64,000 nucleotides of DNA, from NCBI RefSeq assembly GCF_020532665.2, contig NZ_JAIWPG020000003.1, forward strand, positions 1 to 64,000, written 5' to 3'. The position numbers and the translations under genes are program-made. Positions 20,285 to 28,180 of this stretch are shown one piece after another (positions within the stretch are counted from its first letter, which is position 1; each line of letters opens with the position of its first letter). Below the pieces are notes generated by a model. The model searched no databases, was not told the origin of the DNA, and saw nothing but the letters and a program-made list of their open reading frames with translations. The stretch is from Lelliottia sp. WAP21. Its GTDB lineage: Bacteria; Pseudomonadota; Gammaproteobacteria; Enterobacterales; Enterobacteriaceae.

Positions 20285-22915
20285 ATGCAACGTCAGGATG
20301 TCTACGTCGTCCCCCATTCACACTGGGATGCCGAGTGGTATTTTACCTGTGAGGATTCCCATATTCTGCTGGTCGAAAACCTCGACGCGCTGATCGCGCT
20401 GCTGGAAAAAGACGACGCGTTTCCCGCCTACACCTTTGATGGCCTCGCCTGTGTGCTGGAGGAGTACCTGCGGGTCAGACCGGAAAATCGGCAACGGTTG
20501 GCCGCGCTTATCGCCGGTCGTCGATTGTTTGTCGGCCCCTGGTATACTCAGTGCGATTCATTACTGATCCGCACTGAATCGCTCATCCGCAATCTGCAAT
20601 ACGGGATAGCTCTCGCCGAAGCGTTCGGTCACAGCATGAACATTGGCTATTTGCCGGATATTTTCGGTCAGCACGCCTGGCTACCTTCCATCTTTACCCA
20701 GCTAGGAATTGATTATGCGGTACTGCAACGCGGCGTCTATACCGACGAGCTGGAGGGGGATCTGAACCTCTGGTGGCAGTCGCCGGACGGCGCAAAAATT
20801 GCGACAAACTACCTCTATTATGGCTACGGTCCCGGCAAATTTTTGTCGGACGATGAGGCGTATTTACAGCACCGACTGTTGCCGATCCTGACCGCGCTAA
20901 AAAAGATGAATCGCAGTACTCGTAACCTTTTGCTGCCTGCGGGCGGCGATCAGGTGCTGGCGAATCCACGTTTTCCGCAGATCGTGGCGTCGCTGAATCA
21001 AAAAGCGCTGCCGTGGCGCTTTATCCTCGCCGATTACGAACGCTACATGCGGGAGACCTGGTCTGAGACGTCGTTTCACCACACGCTGAAAGGCGAGCTT
21101 TATGCCTGTCAAAAATCCCGTATCCACCGTACCTGCCACTCCACCCGTTACGACATCAAGCGGCAAAACTGGCAAACGGAACATCTGCTGATCGATAAGC
21201 TTGAGCCGCTGGCCGCGCTGGCCTCGGTAATGGGGATCCACTGGCCTGCACCGGTACTATCGTCCCTGTGGAAAACCCTTTTTATGGCGCAGGCGCATAA
21301 CGGCGTCGAAGCCACAAACGCCGATCCGGTTAATCAGAACATCAAAAACCGACTGATCAGCGTGGAGCGCTCAGCGCTGAGCCTGCTCAATCTGCTGAAG
21401 AAAAAAATCAGTCATCGCATCGCCCAGCCTGACGCGCTGGTAGTGTTTAACGGCGATTTGCATCCGGGAACAAAACCGGTTGAAGCCGTCGTGTTTACCC
21501 GAAGCCGTGGATTTGCGCTGTACCATCAACAGCAGAAGGTGCCCTGCACGATCCTGCGTCAGGAAAAGCGTCGCGGGGGACAACGGATCGTAGTCACCGC
21601 CGAGGGGGAGAAGCGGGAGGATCTCGACGATTATTACCGCAGTGAGATCCTGTTTAACGCCGATCTGCCCGGGCTGGGCTGGCAGACTTACCGGGTTGAA
21701 GAAGGCCAGGCCAGCCCCCGCCTTACACCAGCCTCCTGCGCGATCGTTGAAAACGCGTTCTTCCGCGTGACGCTCCACGATGGCGCGCTGACGTTTGTAA
21801 ACCGCCAGACGGGGGTCCGCATCAGCGATCCTGTTACCTTTGTGGACTGTGGCGACGACGGGGATGAGTTCGACTTCGCCCCGCTGGCGGACGATGTGGA
21901 ACTCCGCACGGCGCACTTTACCCTGATTCGCTGCGAGGTGAGCGATCGGGTGAGCATCATGATCCTTGAGACACCGCTGCGGCTTCCCGCCGACATGCTC
22001 AGCCGCCAGGCCGGACGGCGCGACCGCTTGCTGACGATTGAAACCACCCTTACGCTGCGCCAGGACGAGCCGCTGCTGCGGGTTCAGCATCGGTTAACCA
22101 ACAAAGCGAAGGACCACCGGCTTCGCGTCCATCTTGCCACGCCGGTGCATCGGCCCAGCCAATCGTATGCCGATCAGGGCTTTTCCGTCATCGCGCGTGA
22201 GACGCAAAGCCCCTGGCTGACAGGCTGGCGTGAAAAGGGCTTTGTAGAAAAACCGGTGCCTATCTACACCCTGGAAAATGGGGTTTACCTGCGCGATGAA
22301 TCACACTCCTTCGGCGCGATCACCCAGGGTATCAAAGAGTACGAGGTCCTTCCGGCGTCAGATACGCTGGCGCTGACGCTTTTTCGCAGTGTCGGGTTAT
22401 TAGGAAAAGACGACACGCCCTGGCGCCCGGGACGCGCGTCCGGCATCAACAACTGCGTGGTGGAAACACCCGACGCCCAGATGCTTCAGCCTATGCTGTT
22501 TGACTATGCGCTCGCGCTGGATACCCTGGCAAATGAGCAGGCGTTTTTCTCCGCCATTCAGCATTATCGTTCCCCCTTGATGACGTATCAGGTGCAGGAC
22601 CTGAATACCTTTGAGGAGCGTCTGGAACGCTTTGCCCTTCCGCTGCCTGAGCAGGAGATGCCCGCCGCCTGTTCGCTGGTCAGCCTGGATAACCCACGCG
22701 TGTTCATGAGCCTGTGTAAACCTGGCGTGCGCAACGACGAGCTCATCGTGCGCCTTTTCAACCCCGGCACACAGCCTGAGGCGTTTTGCCTGACCACCAC
22801 GCGCCCCTGTCTAATTCAATATCTTGATTTAAAAGAGACGTTGACGAAACCCGCTACAGAACCACTGCTGATTCCCGCCGGTCATTATCAGACCTTTTCG
22901 CTGCTTTTCTCCTGA
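20285..22915 (+). CDS. Glycoside hydrolase family 38 alpha-mannosidase (MngB-like)
   Basis: Probably hydrolyses the phosphorylated mannoside imported by the upstream PTS, in the cytoplasm (no signal peptide). It is 876 residues (E. coli MngB 877). Zinc ligands fit PHSHWDAEWY (His13, Asp15), the nucleophile Asp125 in GYLPDIFGQ, and His338. The usual His-Asp pair of the active site (AHDS) reads AHNG here, so Asp is replaced by Asn339. A helical middle domain and a long beta-rich C-terminal domain (about 380-876, with DDGDEFDFAPL and KDHRLRVHLATP) follow. Strong ribosome binding site AAGGAGG. It ends just before a terminator. Confidence 0.92.
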   Translation: MQRQDVYVVPHSHWDAEWYFTCEDSHILLVENLDALIALLEKDDAFPAYTFDGLACVLEEYLRVRPENRQRLAALIAGRRLFVGPWYTQCDSLLIRTESLIRNLQYGIALAEAFGHSMNIGYLPDIFGQHAWLPSIFTQLGIDYAVLQRGVYTDELEGDLNLWWQSPDGAKIATNYLYYGYGPGKFLSDDEAYLQHRLLPILTALKKMNRSTRNLLLPAGGDQVLANPRFPQIVASLNQKALPWRFILADYERYMRETWSETSFHHTLKGELYACQKSRIHRTCHSTRYDIKRQNWQTEHLLIDKLEPLAALASVMGIHWPAPVLSSLWKTLFMAQAHNGVEATNADPVNQNIKNRLISVERSALSLLNLLKKKISHRIAQPDALVVFNGDLHPGTKPVEAVVFTRSRGFALYHQQQKVPCTILRQEKRRGGQRIVVTAEGEKREDLDDYYRSEILFNADLPGLGWQTYRVEEGQASPRLTPASCAIVENAFFRVTLHDGALTFVNRQTGVRISDPVTFVDCGDDGDEFDFAPLADDVELRTAHFTLIRCEVSDRVSIMILETPLRLPADMLSRQAGRRDRLLTIETTLTLRQDEPLLRVQHRLTNKAKDHRLRVHLATPVHRPSQSYADQGFSVIARETQSPWLTGWREKGFVEKPVPIYTLENGVYLRDESHSFGAITQGIKEYEVLPASDTLALTLFRSVGLLGKDDTPWRPGRASGINNCVVETPDAQMLQPMLFDYALALDTLANEQAFFSAIQHYRSPLMTYQVQDLNTFEERLERFALPLPEQEMPAACSLVSLDNPRVFMSLCKPGVRNDELIVRLFNPGTQPEAFCLTTTRPCLIQYLDLKETLTKPATEPLLIPAGHYQTFSLLFS

Positions 22916-22922
22916 CTGGCCT

Positions 22923-22945
22923 CCCCGTCCATGACGGGGATTTTC
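22923..22945 (+). terminator. Terminator after the GH38 gene
   Basis: Seven-bp stem CCCCGTC/GACGGGG with a CAT loop followed by ATTTTCTTT. It separates the EIIABC-GH38 operon from the next promoter. Confidence 0.75.
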
Positions 22946-22947
22946 TT

Positions 22948-22963
22948 TGTGCGTTCACTCACA
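22948..22963. promoter_or_regulatory. Candidate CRP site, promoter 2 of the island
   Basis: TGTGC-N6-TCACA matches 9 of the 10 key CRP positions. It is 56 bp upstream of operator 2A and 88 bp upstream of operator 2B, the same distances as at promoter 1. Confidence 0.6.
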
Positions 22964-23003
22964 GAAACCTGCCGCTCGCGTGCAGGTTTATTCATTCTGC
23001 CGG

Positions 23004-23018
23004 GTTAATCCCGTTAAC
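23004..23018. promoter_or_regulatory. Operator 2A (LacI-type, imperfect)
   Basis: GTTAATCCCGTTAAC, with perfect GTTAA/TTAAC arms. It is placed 32 bp upstream of operator 2B. Confidence 0.6.
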
Positions 23019-23035
23019 CACCCTTCCCGAATAAG

Positions 23036-23049
23036 GTTAATCGATTAAT
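23036..23049. promoter_or_regulatory. Operator 2B (LacI-type palindrome)
   Basis: GTTAATCGATTAAT, 13 of 14 bases identical to operator 1B, 26 bp upstream of the start of the isomerase gene. Confidence 0.75.
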
Positions 23050-23075
23050 CTAACATCATCTTACGGGAGAAACTG

Positions 23076-24821
23076 ATGACAACGACCTACGACAAATGGC
23101 CCGAAATCCCCGTGGCGGGGTATGACGATCGGGCATGGGAAAGCTGGGAAAACATTGCCGCCACGCTGAATAAGACACACAGTACGCACCAGCGCACGGT
23201 ACTGACGCTGGATTGCTATCCGGGTGTGCGCCTGCGTGAACTGGAAGAACAGCTATTTCCTCTGCTTGATCCGGCTCTGATCCTAAACGCCGAAGAGGCG
23301 CGGCGTGACGAAGCGGCCCTGCATACCCTGCTGGCGCGCAACCTGACCGACGATCGCGTGTTCGGCGTGCTCTCCTGCCACCAGCTAAACGAGTTTATCG
23401 ATCCCGATGCCCTGGAGAGACTTAACGCGCAGGTGGAGGCCTGTCGGGAAGGACTGATTGTGATCTACGGGCCTGGCGCCGCGTTGGTGCATCCGGGCGA
23501 CATTCTGGTCTATGCCGATCTTCCGCGTTGGGAGATCCAGCAACGCATGCGCAGCGGAGAGCTGGATAACTGGGGCGCCCAAAATCAGAGTGAAGATATG
23601 CTTCGCCGCTACAAGCGTGCGTTTTTCATTGAATGGCGCGTGTTCGATCGCCATAAAACCCCGCTGCTCAAACGGGCCGATTTTATCCTTGATACCACCG
23701 ACTCCCGGCGTCCGGCCATGGTTTCAGGCGATGCGCTGCGTGCTGGCCTGAAGCACGCCACCGGTCGCCCCTTCCGTGTGGTGCCCTTTTTCGACCCCGG
23801 CGTCTGGGGCGGACAATGGATGAAACAGACATTCGATCTCGATCCCTCTGCACCTAACTACGCATGGTGTTTTGATTGCGTGCCCGAGGAAAACAGCCTG
23901 CTACTGCGTTTTGGTGCCGTGCGGATCGAGATCCCCTCTCAGGATCTGGTTTTACTGCAACCCCGTGCCCTGCTGGGAGAAAAAGTCCACGCCCGGTTTG
24001 GGGCCGAATTCCCGATTCGTTTTGATTTTCTCGACACCATGGGCGGGCAAAACCTGAGTTTTCAGGTGCACCCCGTTACTGAATATATCCAGCAGCAGTT
24101 CGGCATGCACTACACCCAGGATGAGAGCTATTACATCCTGGAAGCGGAGCCAGGAGCGAATGTCTATCTGGGCACCAAAACGGGTATCGATCCCGATGAG
24201 ATGCTGGCGGATCTCCGCAAGGCCGAGCGCGGTGAAAAAGCCTTTGACGATCACCGTTTCGTGAACGCCCTTCCGGCGAAAAAGCATGACCATTTCCTGA
24301 TCCCAGCCGGCACCGTCCACTGCTCCGGGAAAGGCACCATGGTGCTGGAGATCAGCGCGACGCCCTATATCTTCACCTTCAAGTTGTGGGACTGGGGCCG
24401 CCTGGGCATGGACGGGCAGCCCCGCCCGGTTCATCTGGACCATGGCGAGCAGGTGATTGACTGGCAGCGGGATACCCAATGGGTGAACCAGCACCTGGTG
24501 AATCAGATTGAACGCGTCGCCGAGGGACACGGCTGGCGGGAAGAGCGGACAGGTCTCCACGAGCGCGAATTTATTGAAACGCGCCGCCACTGGTTTAGCG
24601 AGCCGGTTACCCACCACACCCACGGCGGTGTGAACGTGCTCAATTTAATTGAAGGGGATGAGGCGATCGTTGAGAGTCCGAACGGCGCATTTCCCCCTTT
24701 TGTTGTGCACTATGCCGAGACGTTTATCGTTCCGGCCAGCGTCGGAGAGTACCGAATCCGCCCGTCGGCTCACTCTCCCGAGACACCTTTAGCCACCATC
24801 AAAGCCTGGGTAAGGAGCTAA
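23076..24821 (+). CDS. Class I mannose-6-phosphate isomerase with N-terminal extra domain
   Basis: Expected to interconvert mannose-6-P and fructose-6-P in the cytoplasm. It is 581 residues, far longer than ManA (391 in E. coli). The cupin isomerase part spans about 240-581, with zinc-ligand candidates Gln330 and His332 (SFQVHPV), Glu350 (DESYYIL) and His415 (PAGTVHCSGKG). Residues 1-230 form a separate domain; TVLTLDCYPGV looks like the beta-strand and loop of a P-loop kinase without the GKS/T residues, and RADFILDTTD is reminiscent of uridine-kinase-like proteins. GGGAGAAACTG precedes the ATG. It is the first gene of the operon with the mannose-family PTS. Confidence 0.85.
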   Translation: MTTTYDKWPEIPVAGYDDRAWESWENIAATLNKTHSTHQRTVLTLDCYPGVRLRELEEQLFPLLDPALILNAEEARRDEAALHTLLARNLTDDRVFGVLSCHQLNEFIDPDALERLNAQVEACREGLIVIYGPGAALVHPGDILVYADLPRWEIQQRMRSGELDNWGAQNQSEDMLRRYKRAFFIEWRVFDRHKTPLLKRADFILDTTDSRRPAMVSGDALRAGLKHATGRPFRVVPFFDPGVWGGQWMKQTFDLDPSAPNYAWCFDCVPEENSLLLRFGAVRIEIPSQDLVLLQPRALLGEKVHARFGAEFPIRFDFLDTMGGQNLSFQVHPVTEYIQQQFGMHYTQDESYYILEAEPGANVYLGTKTGIDPDEMLADLRKAERGEKAFDDHRFVNALPAKKHDHFLIPAGTVHCSGKGTMVLEISATPYIFTFKLWDWGRLGMDGQPRPVHLDHGEQVIDWQRDTQWVNQHLVNQIERVAEGHGWREERTGLHEREFIETRRHWFSEPVTHHTHGGVNVLNLIEGDEAIVESPNGAFPPFVVHYAETFIVPASVGEYRIRPSAHSPETPLATIKAWVRS

Positions 24822-24823
24822 CG

Positions 24824-25252
24824 ATGATTCACGTTATTGTCGCCACACACGGCCCGCTCGCCGCCGCGCTGCTGGAGAGCGGAAAAATGGTGTATGGCGA
24901 CCTGCCCCACGTCCATGCCGTCTGCCTGAACGACCAGACGGGCATTGAAGGATTTCGCCGCGATTTTGCCGCCACGCTGCGTCACGCCAGTGCCAGTGCC
25001 GATGGCGTTCTGGTGCTGTGCGATATGCAAAGCGGCACGCCGTGGAATGTCGCCTGCGAGCAGGCGTTTAACCCCCTTACCTCTCCGCCTGTTGCTGTCA
25101 TCGCCGGGGTGAACCTGCCCATGGTGTTACAGGCGGATGAGATCATGCACGACGCGCAAGTGCAGACCGCAGCCGCCCGACTGATTGCATTAACACAACC
25201 GACACTGGTGCAGGCAAAACCGGTGCCATCCGCCCAGACCGACGATTTTTAG
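24824..25252 (+). CDS. Mannose-family PTS component IIA
   Basis: Takes phosphate from HPr on His9 (VIVATHGPLAAALLES) and passes it to the IIB protein. It is 142 residues, the size of a free-standing EIIA-Man domain, with the CDMQSGTPWN loop typical of the family (compare DxxGGSP). The ATG is two bases after the isomerase stop, with AAGGAGC before it. In E. coli ManX IIA and IIB are fused; here they are separate genes. Confidence 0.93.
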   Translation: MIHVIVATHGPLAAALLESGKMVYGDLPHVHAVCLNDQTGIEGFRRDFAATLRHASASADGVLVLCDMQSGTPWNVACEQAFNPLTSPPVAVIAGVNLPMVLQADEIMHDAQVQTAAARLIALTQPTLVQAKPVPSAQTDDF

Positions 25253-25261
25253 GAGCCTGAC

Positions 25262-25756
25262 ATGAGTATTTCTTTTGTACGCATTGATGACCGCGTTATC
25301 CATGGGCAGCTCGTCACACGCTGGGCCAAAGAGCTGCCCTGCGATGGGATCGTCGCCATTGACGATGCCGTCGCGACCGATCCGCTGCTGTCGTCGGTAA
25401 TGAAAGGGGCGGTATCCGACACCAAAGTGTGGTTGTTCGATACCGCCACCGCCATTGAAAAACTGCCCAAAGTCATCGCCAGCGAAAAACGTTACTTCGT
25501 CATTGGCAAGTCTCCGCTCACGCTGCAGCGCATCGAGCAGGCGGGCATCAGCCTGCAAAACAGCCATGGCAAAATTAACGTTGGTCCCATGAGCGCTCGC
25601 GCCAATACCACTACGATTGGCCCAAACCAGTCGGTGACCGACGACGAAGCGGCCGCGTTTGAGTGGCTTTCACAGCAGGGCCATACGATTGAATTCCGCC
25701 TGGTGCCGGATGCCGGTTTTTACCGCTGGCAGGATGCCCGGCAAAAGCTGAAATAA
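25262..25756 (+). CDS. Mannose-family PTS component IIB
   Basis: Cytoplasmic phosphocarrier that phosphorylates the incoming sugar. It is 164 residues, beginning with the family signature FVRIDDRVIHGQLVTRW in which His14 is the phosphorylation site, and with INVGPMSAR in the middle. It lies nine bases after the IIA stop, with AGGAGCC before the ATG. Confidence 0.95.
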   Translation: MSISFVRIDDRVIHGQLVTRWAKELPCDGIVAIDDAVATDPLLSSVMKGAVSDTKVWLFDTATAIEKLPKVIASEKRYFVIGKSPLTLQRIEQAGISLQNSHGKINVGPMSARANTTTIGPNQSVTDDEAAAFEWLSQQGHTIEFRLVPDAGFYRWQDARQKLK

Positions 25757-25766
25757 GGAGCAGACC

Positions 25767-26564
25767 ATGATTGTTGAAGCTGCATTAATTGGCCTGCTCT
25801 GCTATCTGGGGGCGCTAAGCAGCCCGTGGCTACTCGGGCTGACCGGCGGCTGGTATCTGATTAGCCGCCCGCTGGTCTCCGGCATGCTGGTTGGATTGAT
25901 TCTGGGTGATGTCAAAACCGGGATCATGATTGGCGTCGCGGTACAGGCGGTCTATATCGCCATGGTAACGCCTGGCGGCTCAATGCCTGCCGATCTTAAC
26001 TTTGTCGCCTATCCGGCGATAGCGCTTGGCATTCTTTCCGGCAAGGGGCCTGAGGTCGCCGTCGCGCTGGCCGCCACGATTGGTATTGCCGGCACGCTGC
26101 TGTTCAACGCCATGATGGTGCTGAACTCCTTCTGGAATCACCGTGCCGATGTGGCGCTGGAGCAGGACGACGAGCGCGGGATCTATCTGAACAGCGCCAT
26201 CTGGCCGCAGGCAATGAACTTTGTCTTACGCTTCGTCCCGACCTTCATTGCCGTCTACTTCGGCGCACAGTACATCAGCAGCTTTATGGATAGCCTGCCG
26301 AGGGTGGTCCTGTCGACCATGAATGTGCTGGGCGGGATCCTTCCGGCGGTGGGGATCGCCATTCTGCTCAAGCAGATCATCAAAAGCTACACCATGCTGA
26401 TTTATTTTCTCGTCGGCTTCATCTGCATCGTTTTCCTGAAGCTGAACATGGTCGCACTGGTGATCGTCGGCGCCCTGCTGGCGTTAATCCACTACAACTA
26501 TAAACCGGAAGCACCGCAAACCGTGGGCACGAAGCCGGTCAACGACGATGAGGATGAGTTCTGA
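25767..26564 (+). CDS. Mannose-family PTS permease IIC
   Basis: Membrane subunit of 265 residues with several hydrophobic segments and the EIIC-Man/sorbose features LTGGWYLISRPLVSGMLVGLILGD and MIGVAVQAVYIAMVTPGGSMPAD. AAGGAGC precedes the ATG. Its stop overlaps the IID start (TGATG), which suggests coupled translation of the permease subunits. Confidence 0.95.
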   Translation: MIVEAALIGLLCYLGALSSPWLLGLTGGWYLISRPLVSGMLVGLILGDVKTGIMIGVAVQAVYIAMVTPGGSMPADLNFVAYPAIALGILSGKGPEVAVALAATIGIAGTLLFNAMMVLNSFWNHRADVALEQDDERGIYLNSAIWPQAMNFVLRFVPTFIAVYFGAQYISSFMDSLPRVVLSTMNVLGGILPAVGIAILLKQIIKSYTMLIYFLVGFICIVFLKLNMVALVIVGALLALIHYNYKPEAPQTVGTKPVNDDEDEF

Positions 26565-27382
26565 TGGAAGCGCGTAAACTGACCCGCAACGATCTGCGCC
26601 GCTGCTGGCGCGCCTGGATGATGCATAACCTGTCGTCGATGAGCTTCGAGCGACTTCAGTCGTTTGGCTTTTGCCTGAGCATGCTGCCCGTTGCCAAAAA
26701 ACTCTATCCCGACCCTACCCAGCGCAAAGAGATGCTGCGCCGTCATGCTTCGTTCTATAACACCGAGCCACAAATCGGGGCGATGGTGAACGGTATGGTG
26801 CTGGGGCTGGAAGAGAAAAAAGCCCATGGGGAACCGATCGACGGCGAGACCATTAACACCCTGAAGGTGGGGCTGATGGGACCGATCGCCGGGATCGGCG
26901 ACTCCATGATCCCCGGTATGCTGATCCCCATTTTGCTCAGTATCGGCATGGCGCTGGCGGCGGGAGGCAATATTCTTGGCCCGCTGTTTTACACCGTTGC
27001 CTGGCTGGCGATTATCCTTCCGGGTTCATGGTTTTTGTTCCTGAAGGGCTATCAGATGGGATCGGGTTCCGTGGAGATGCTGGTGAGCAGCAAATCGACA
27101 CGGCTACGAGAAGCGCTGTCCCTTCTGGGCGTGTTTGTGATGGGCGGCGTGGCGGCAAGCTACGTGAAGCTCGGGACCGGTCTGGAGTTTATCACCAAAG
27201 AGGGCGTGAACATCCATGTCCAGCAGATGCTTGATGGCATTTTCCCCCAGCTCTTACCGCTGTTAGTGGTACTCGGGACCTGGTATCTGATGGCAAAACG
27301 CGGCGTCTCGCCGGTGAAAGCGATGGTGCTGTTGCTGGTGCTCGCCGCGCTTGGCGTGGCCTCTGGTTTATTTGCAGGCTAA
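26564..27382 (+). CDS. Mannose-family PTS permease IID
   Basis: Second membrane subunit, 272 residues. It begins with the family motif LTRNDLRRCWRAWMMHNLSSMSFERLQ and carries MGPIAGIGDSMIPGMLIPIL plus C-terminal membrane segments. It is the last gene of the operon and ends 27 bp from the convergent cupin isomerase operon. Confidence 0.95.
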   Translation: MEARKLTRNDLRRCWRAWMMHNLSSMSFERLQSFGFCLSMLPVAKKLYPDPTQRKEMLRRHASFYNTEPQIGAMVNGMVLGLEEKKAHGEPIDGETINTLKVGLMGPIAGIGDSMIPGMLIPILLSIGMALAAGGNILGPLFYTVAWLAIILPGSWFLFLKGYQMGSGSVEMLVSSKSTRLREALSLLGVFVMGGVAASYVKLGTGLEFITKEGVNIHVQQMLDGIFPQLLPLLVVLGTWYLMAKRGVSPVKAMVLLLVLAALGVASGLFAG

Positions 27383-27386
27383 TCTG

Positions 27387-27406
27387 TCCGGGGCCGCGGC
27401 CCCGGA
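27387..27406. terminator. Perfect 20-bp palindrome between convergent operons
   Basis: TCCGGGGCCGCGGCCCCGGA is its own reverse complement and fills the gap between the IID stop and the convergent cupin isomerase stop. It would form a very stable hairpin in either transcript. No T-run follows, so termination is inferred from position. Confidence 0.55.
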
Positions 27407-27409
27407 GGG

Positions 27410-28180
27410 TTAAGGATGGAAGTTAAGCCATAACGCCGCCACTCTGTCCGGCCGCGATATAAATTGCAGCCGGTCAGGGTCCTCAATAAATTGCTGGTAG
27501 GCGGGTGCGTCCGTAATGCCAAACTCACTGTAGCGGCGCGGGGTGATAACCTGTAATCGCCCCGGCTGATAGTGATTGTTATGCTGCCAGACAATATGCT
27601 TCCCCTGTACCAGCGGATACCAGGCCAGCCCTTTTCGTGCGCGCACCGCGTCATACTCAAAACCATATTCCCGATCGCACCACGCCCCAAACGTGAGCGG
27701 TTCGTCAGGCGATGCGGAGATGGTCGCGTGACCCCATCCAGGCGGGACGAGCACTTTCTCCCCCGGGCCGGCAAGCACCGCAAAGCAGCGCCCCGGATCG
27801 TCGTCGACAAACTCCTGCATATAGACGATCGCGTTGCCCTGCCAGATTTCATACAGCTCCGGGGGCGACCAGCCGCTGTGCTGGCTGATGCGATGCACGT
27901 GCCCCTGGCTACGTACCGGCTCATTGCCGAGCGTCCCGGCGGCATAGGTCACCACCCCGAACAACAACATGCGTTTTTCCAGCTCCGGACGATCGGGCAT
28001 TCGCGCCACATCCATCGCAATCGCGTAAACCTGCTCTGGCCCCTCGCAATTCGGATCGCGCAGCGAGGGCCGAATCTGATCCAGCGTGCGGATCTCCGGC
28101 ATCGGTCCTGTCACCTCGCCGCCGTAGCAAAAACCCAGCGGCTGGTGAGTAATGGTCATATCCAGTCCATAATCAGGCAT
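27410..28180 (-). CDS. Cupin-type glucose-6-phosphate isomerase family protein (256 aa)
   Basis: Cupin (GPI/PF06560-like) protein, probably a metal-dependent phosphosugar isomerase. It is 256 residues from the ATG at 28180, which has TGAGGTG upstream; a longer in-frame reading to 28261 runs into the upstream gene. Metal-ligand candidates are His94 and His96 (SQGHVHR), a Glu in PPELYEIWQG and His151 (VPPGWGHAT). It overlaps the preceding cupin gene by 8 bp, so the two are co-translated. It differs from the 184-residue partner by a longer C-terminal part and an insertion between the metal motifs. Confidence 0.82.
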   Translation of the reverse strand: MPDYGLDMTITHQPLGFCYGGEVTGPMPEIRTLDQIRPSLRDPNCEGPEQVYAIAMDVARMPDRPELEKRMLLFGVVTYAAGTLGNEPVRSQGHVHRISQHSGWSPPELYEIWQGNAIVYMQEFVDDDPGRCFAVLAGPGEKVLVPPGWGHATISASPDEPLTFGAWCDREYGFEYDAVRARKGLAWYPLVQGKHIVWQHNNHYQPGRLQVITPRRYSEFGITDAPAYQQFIEDPDRLQFISRPDRVAALWLNFHP

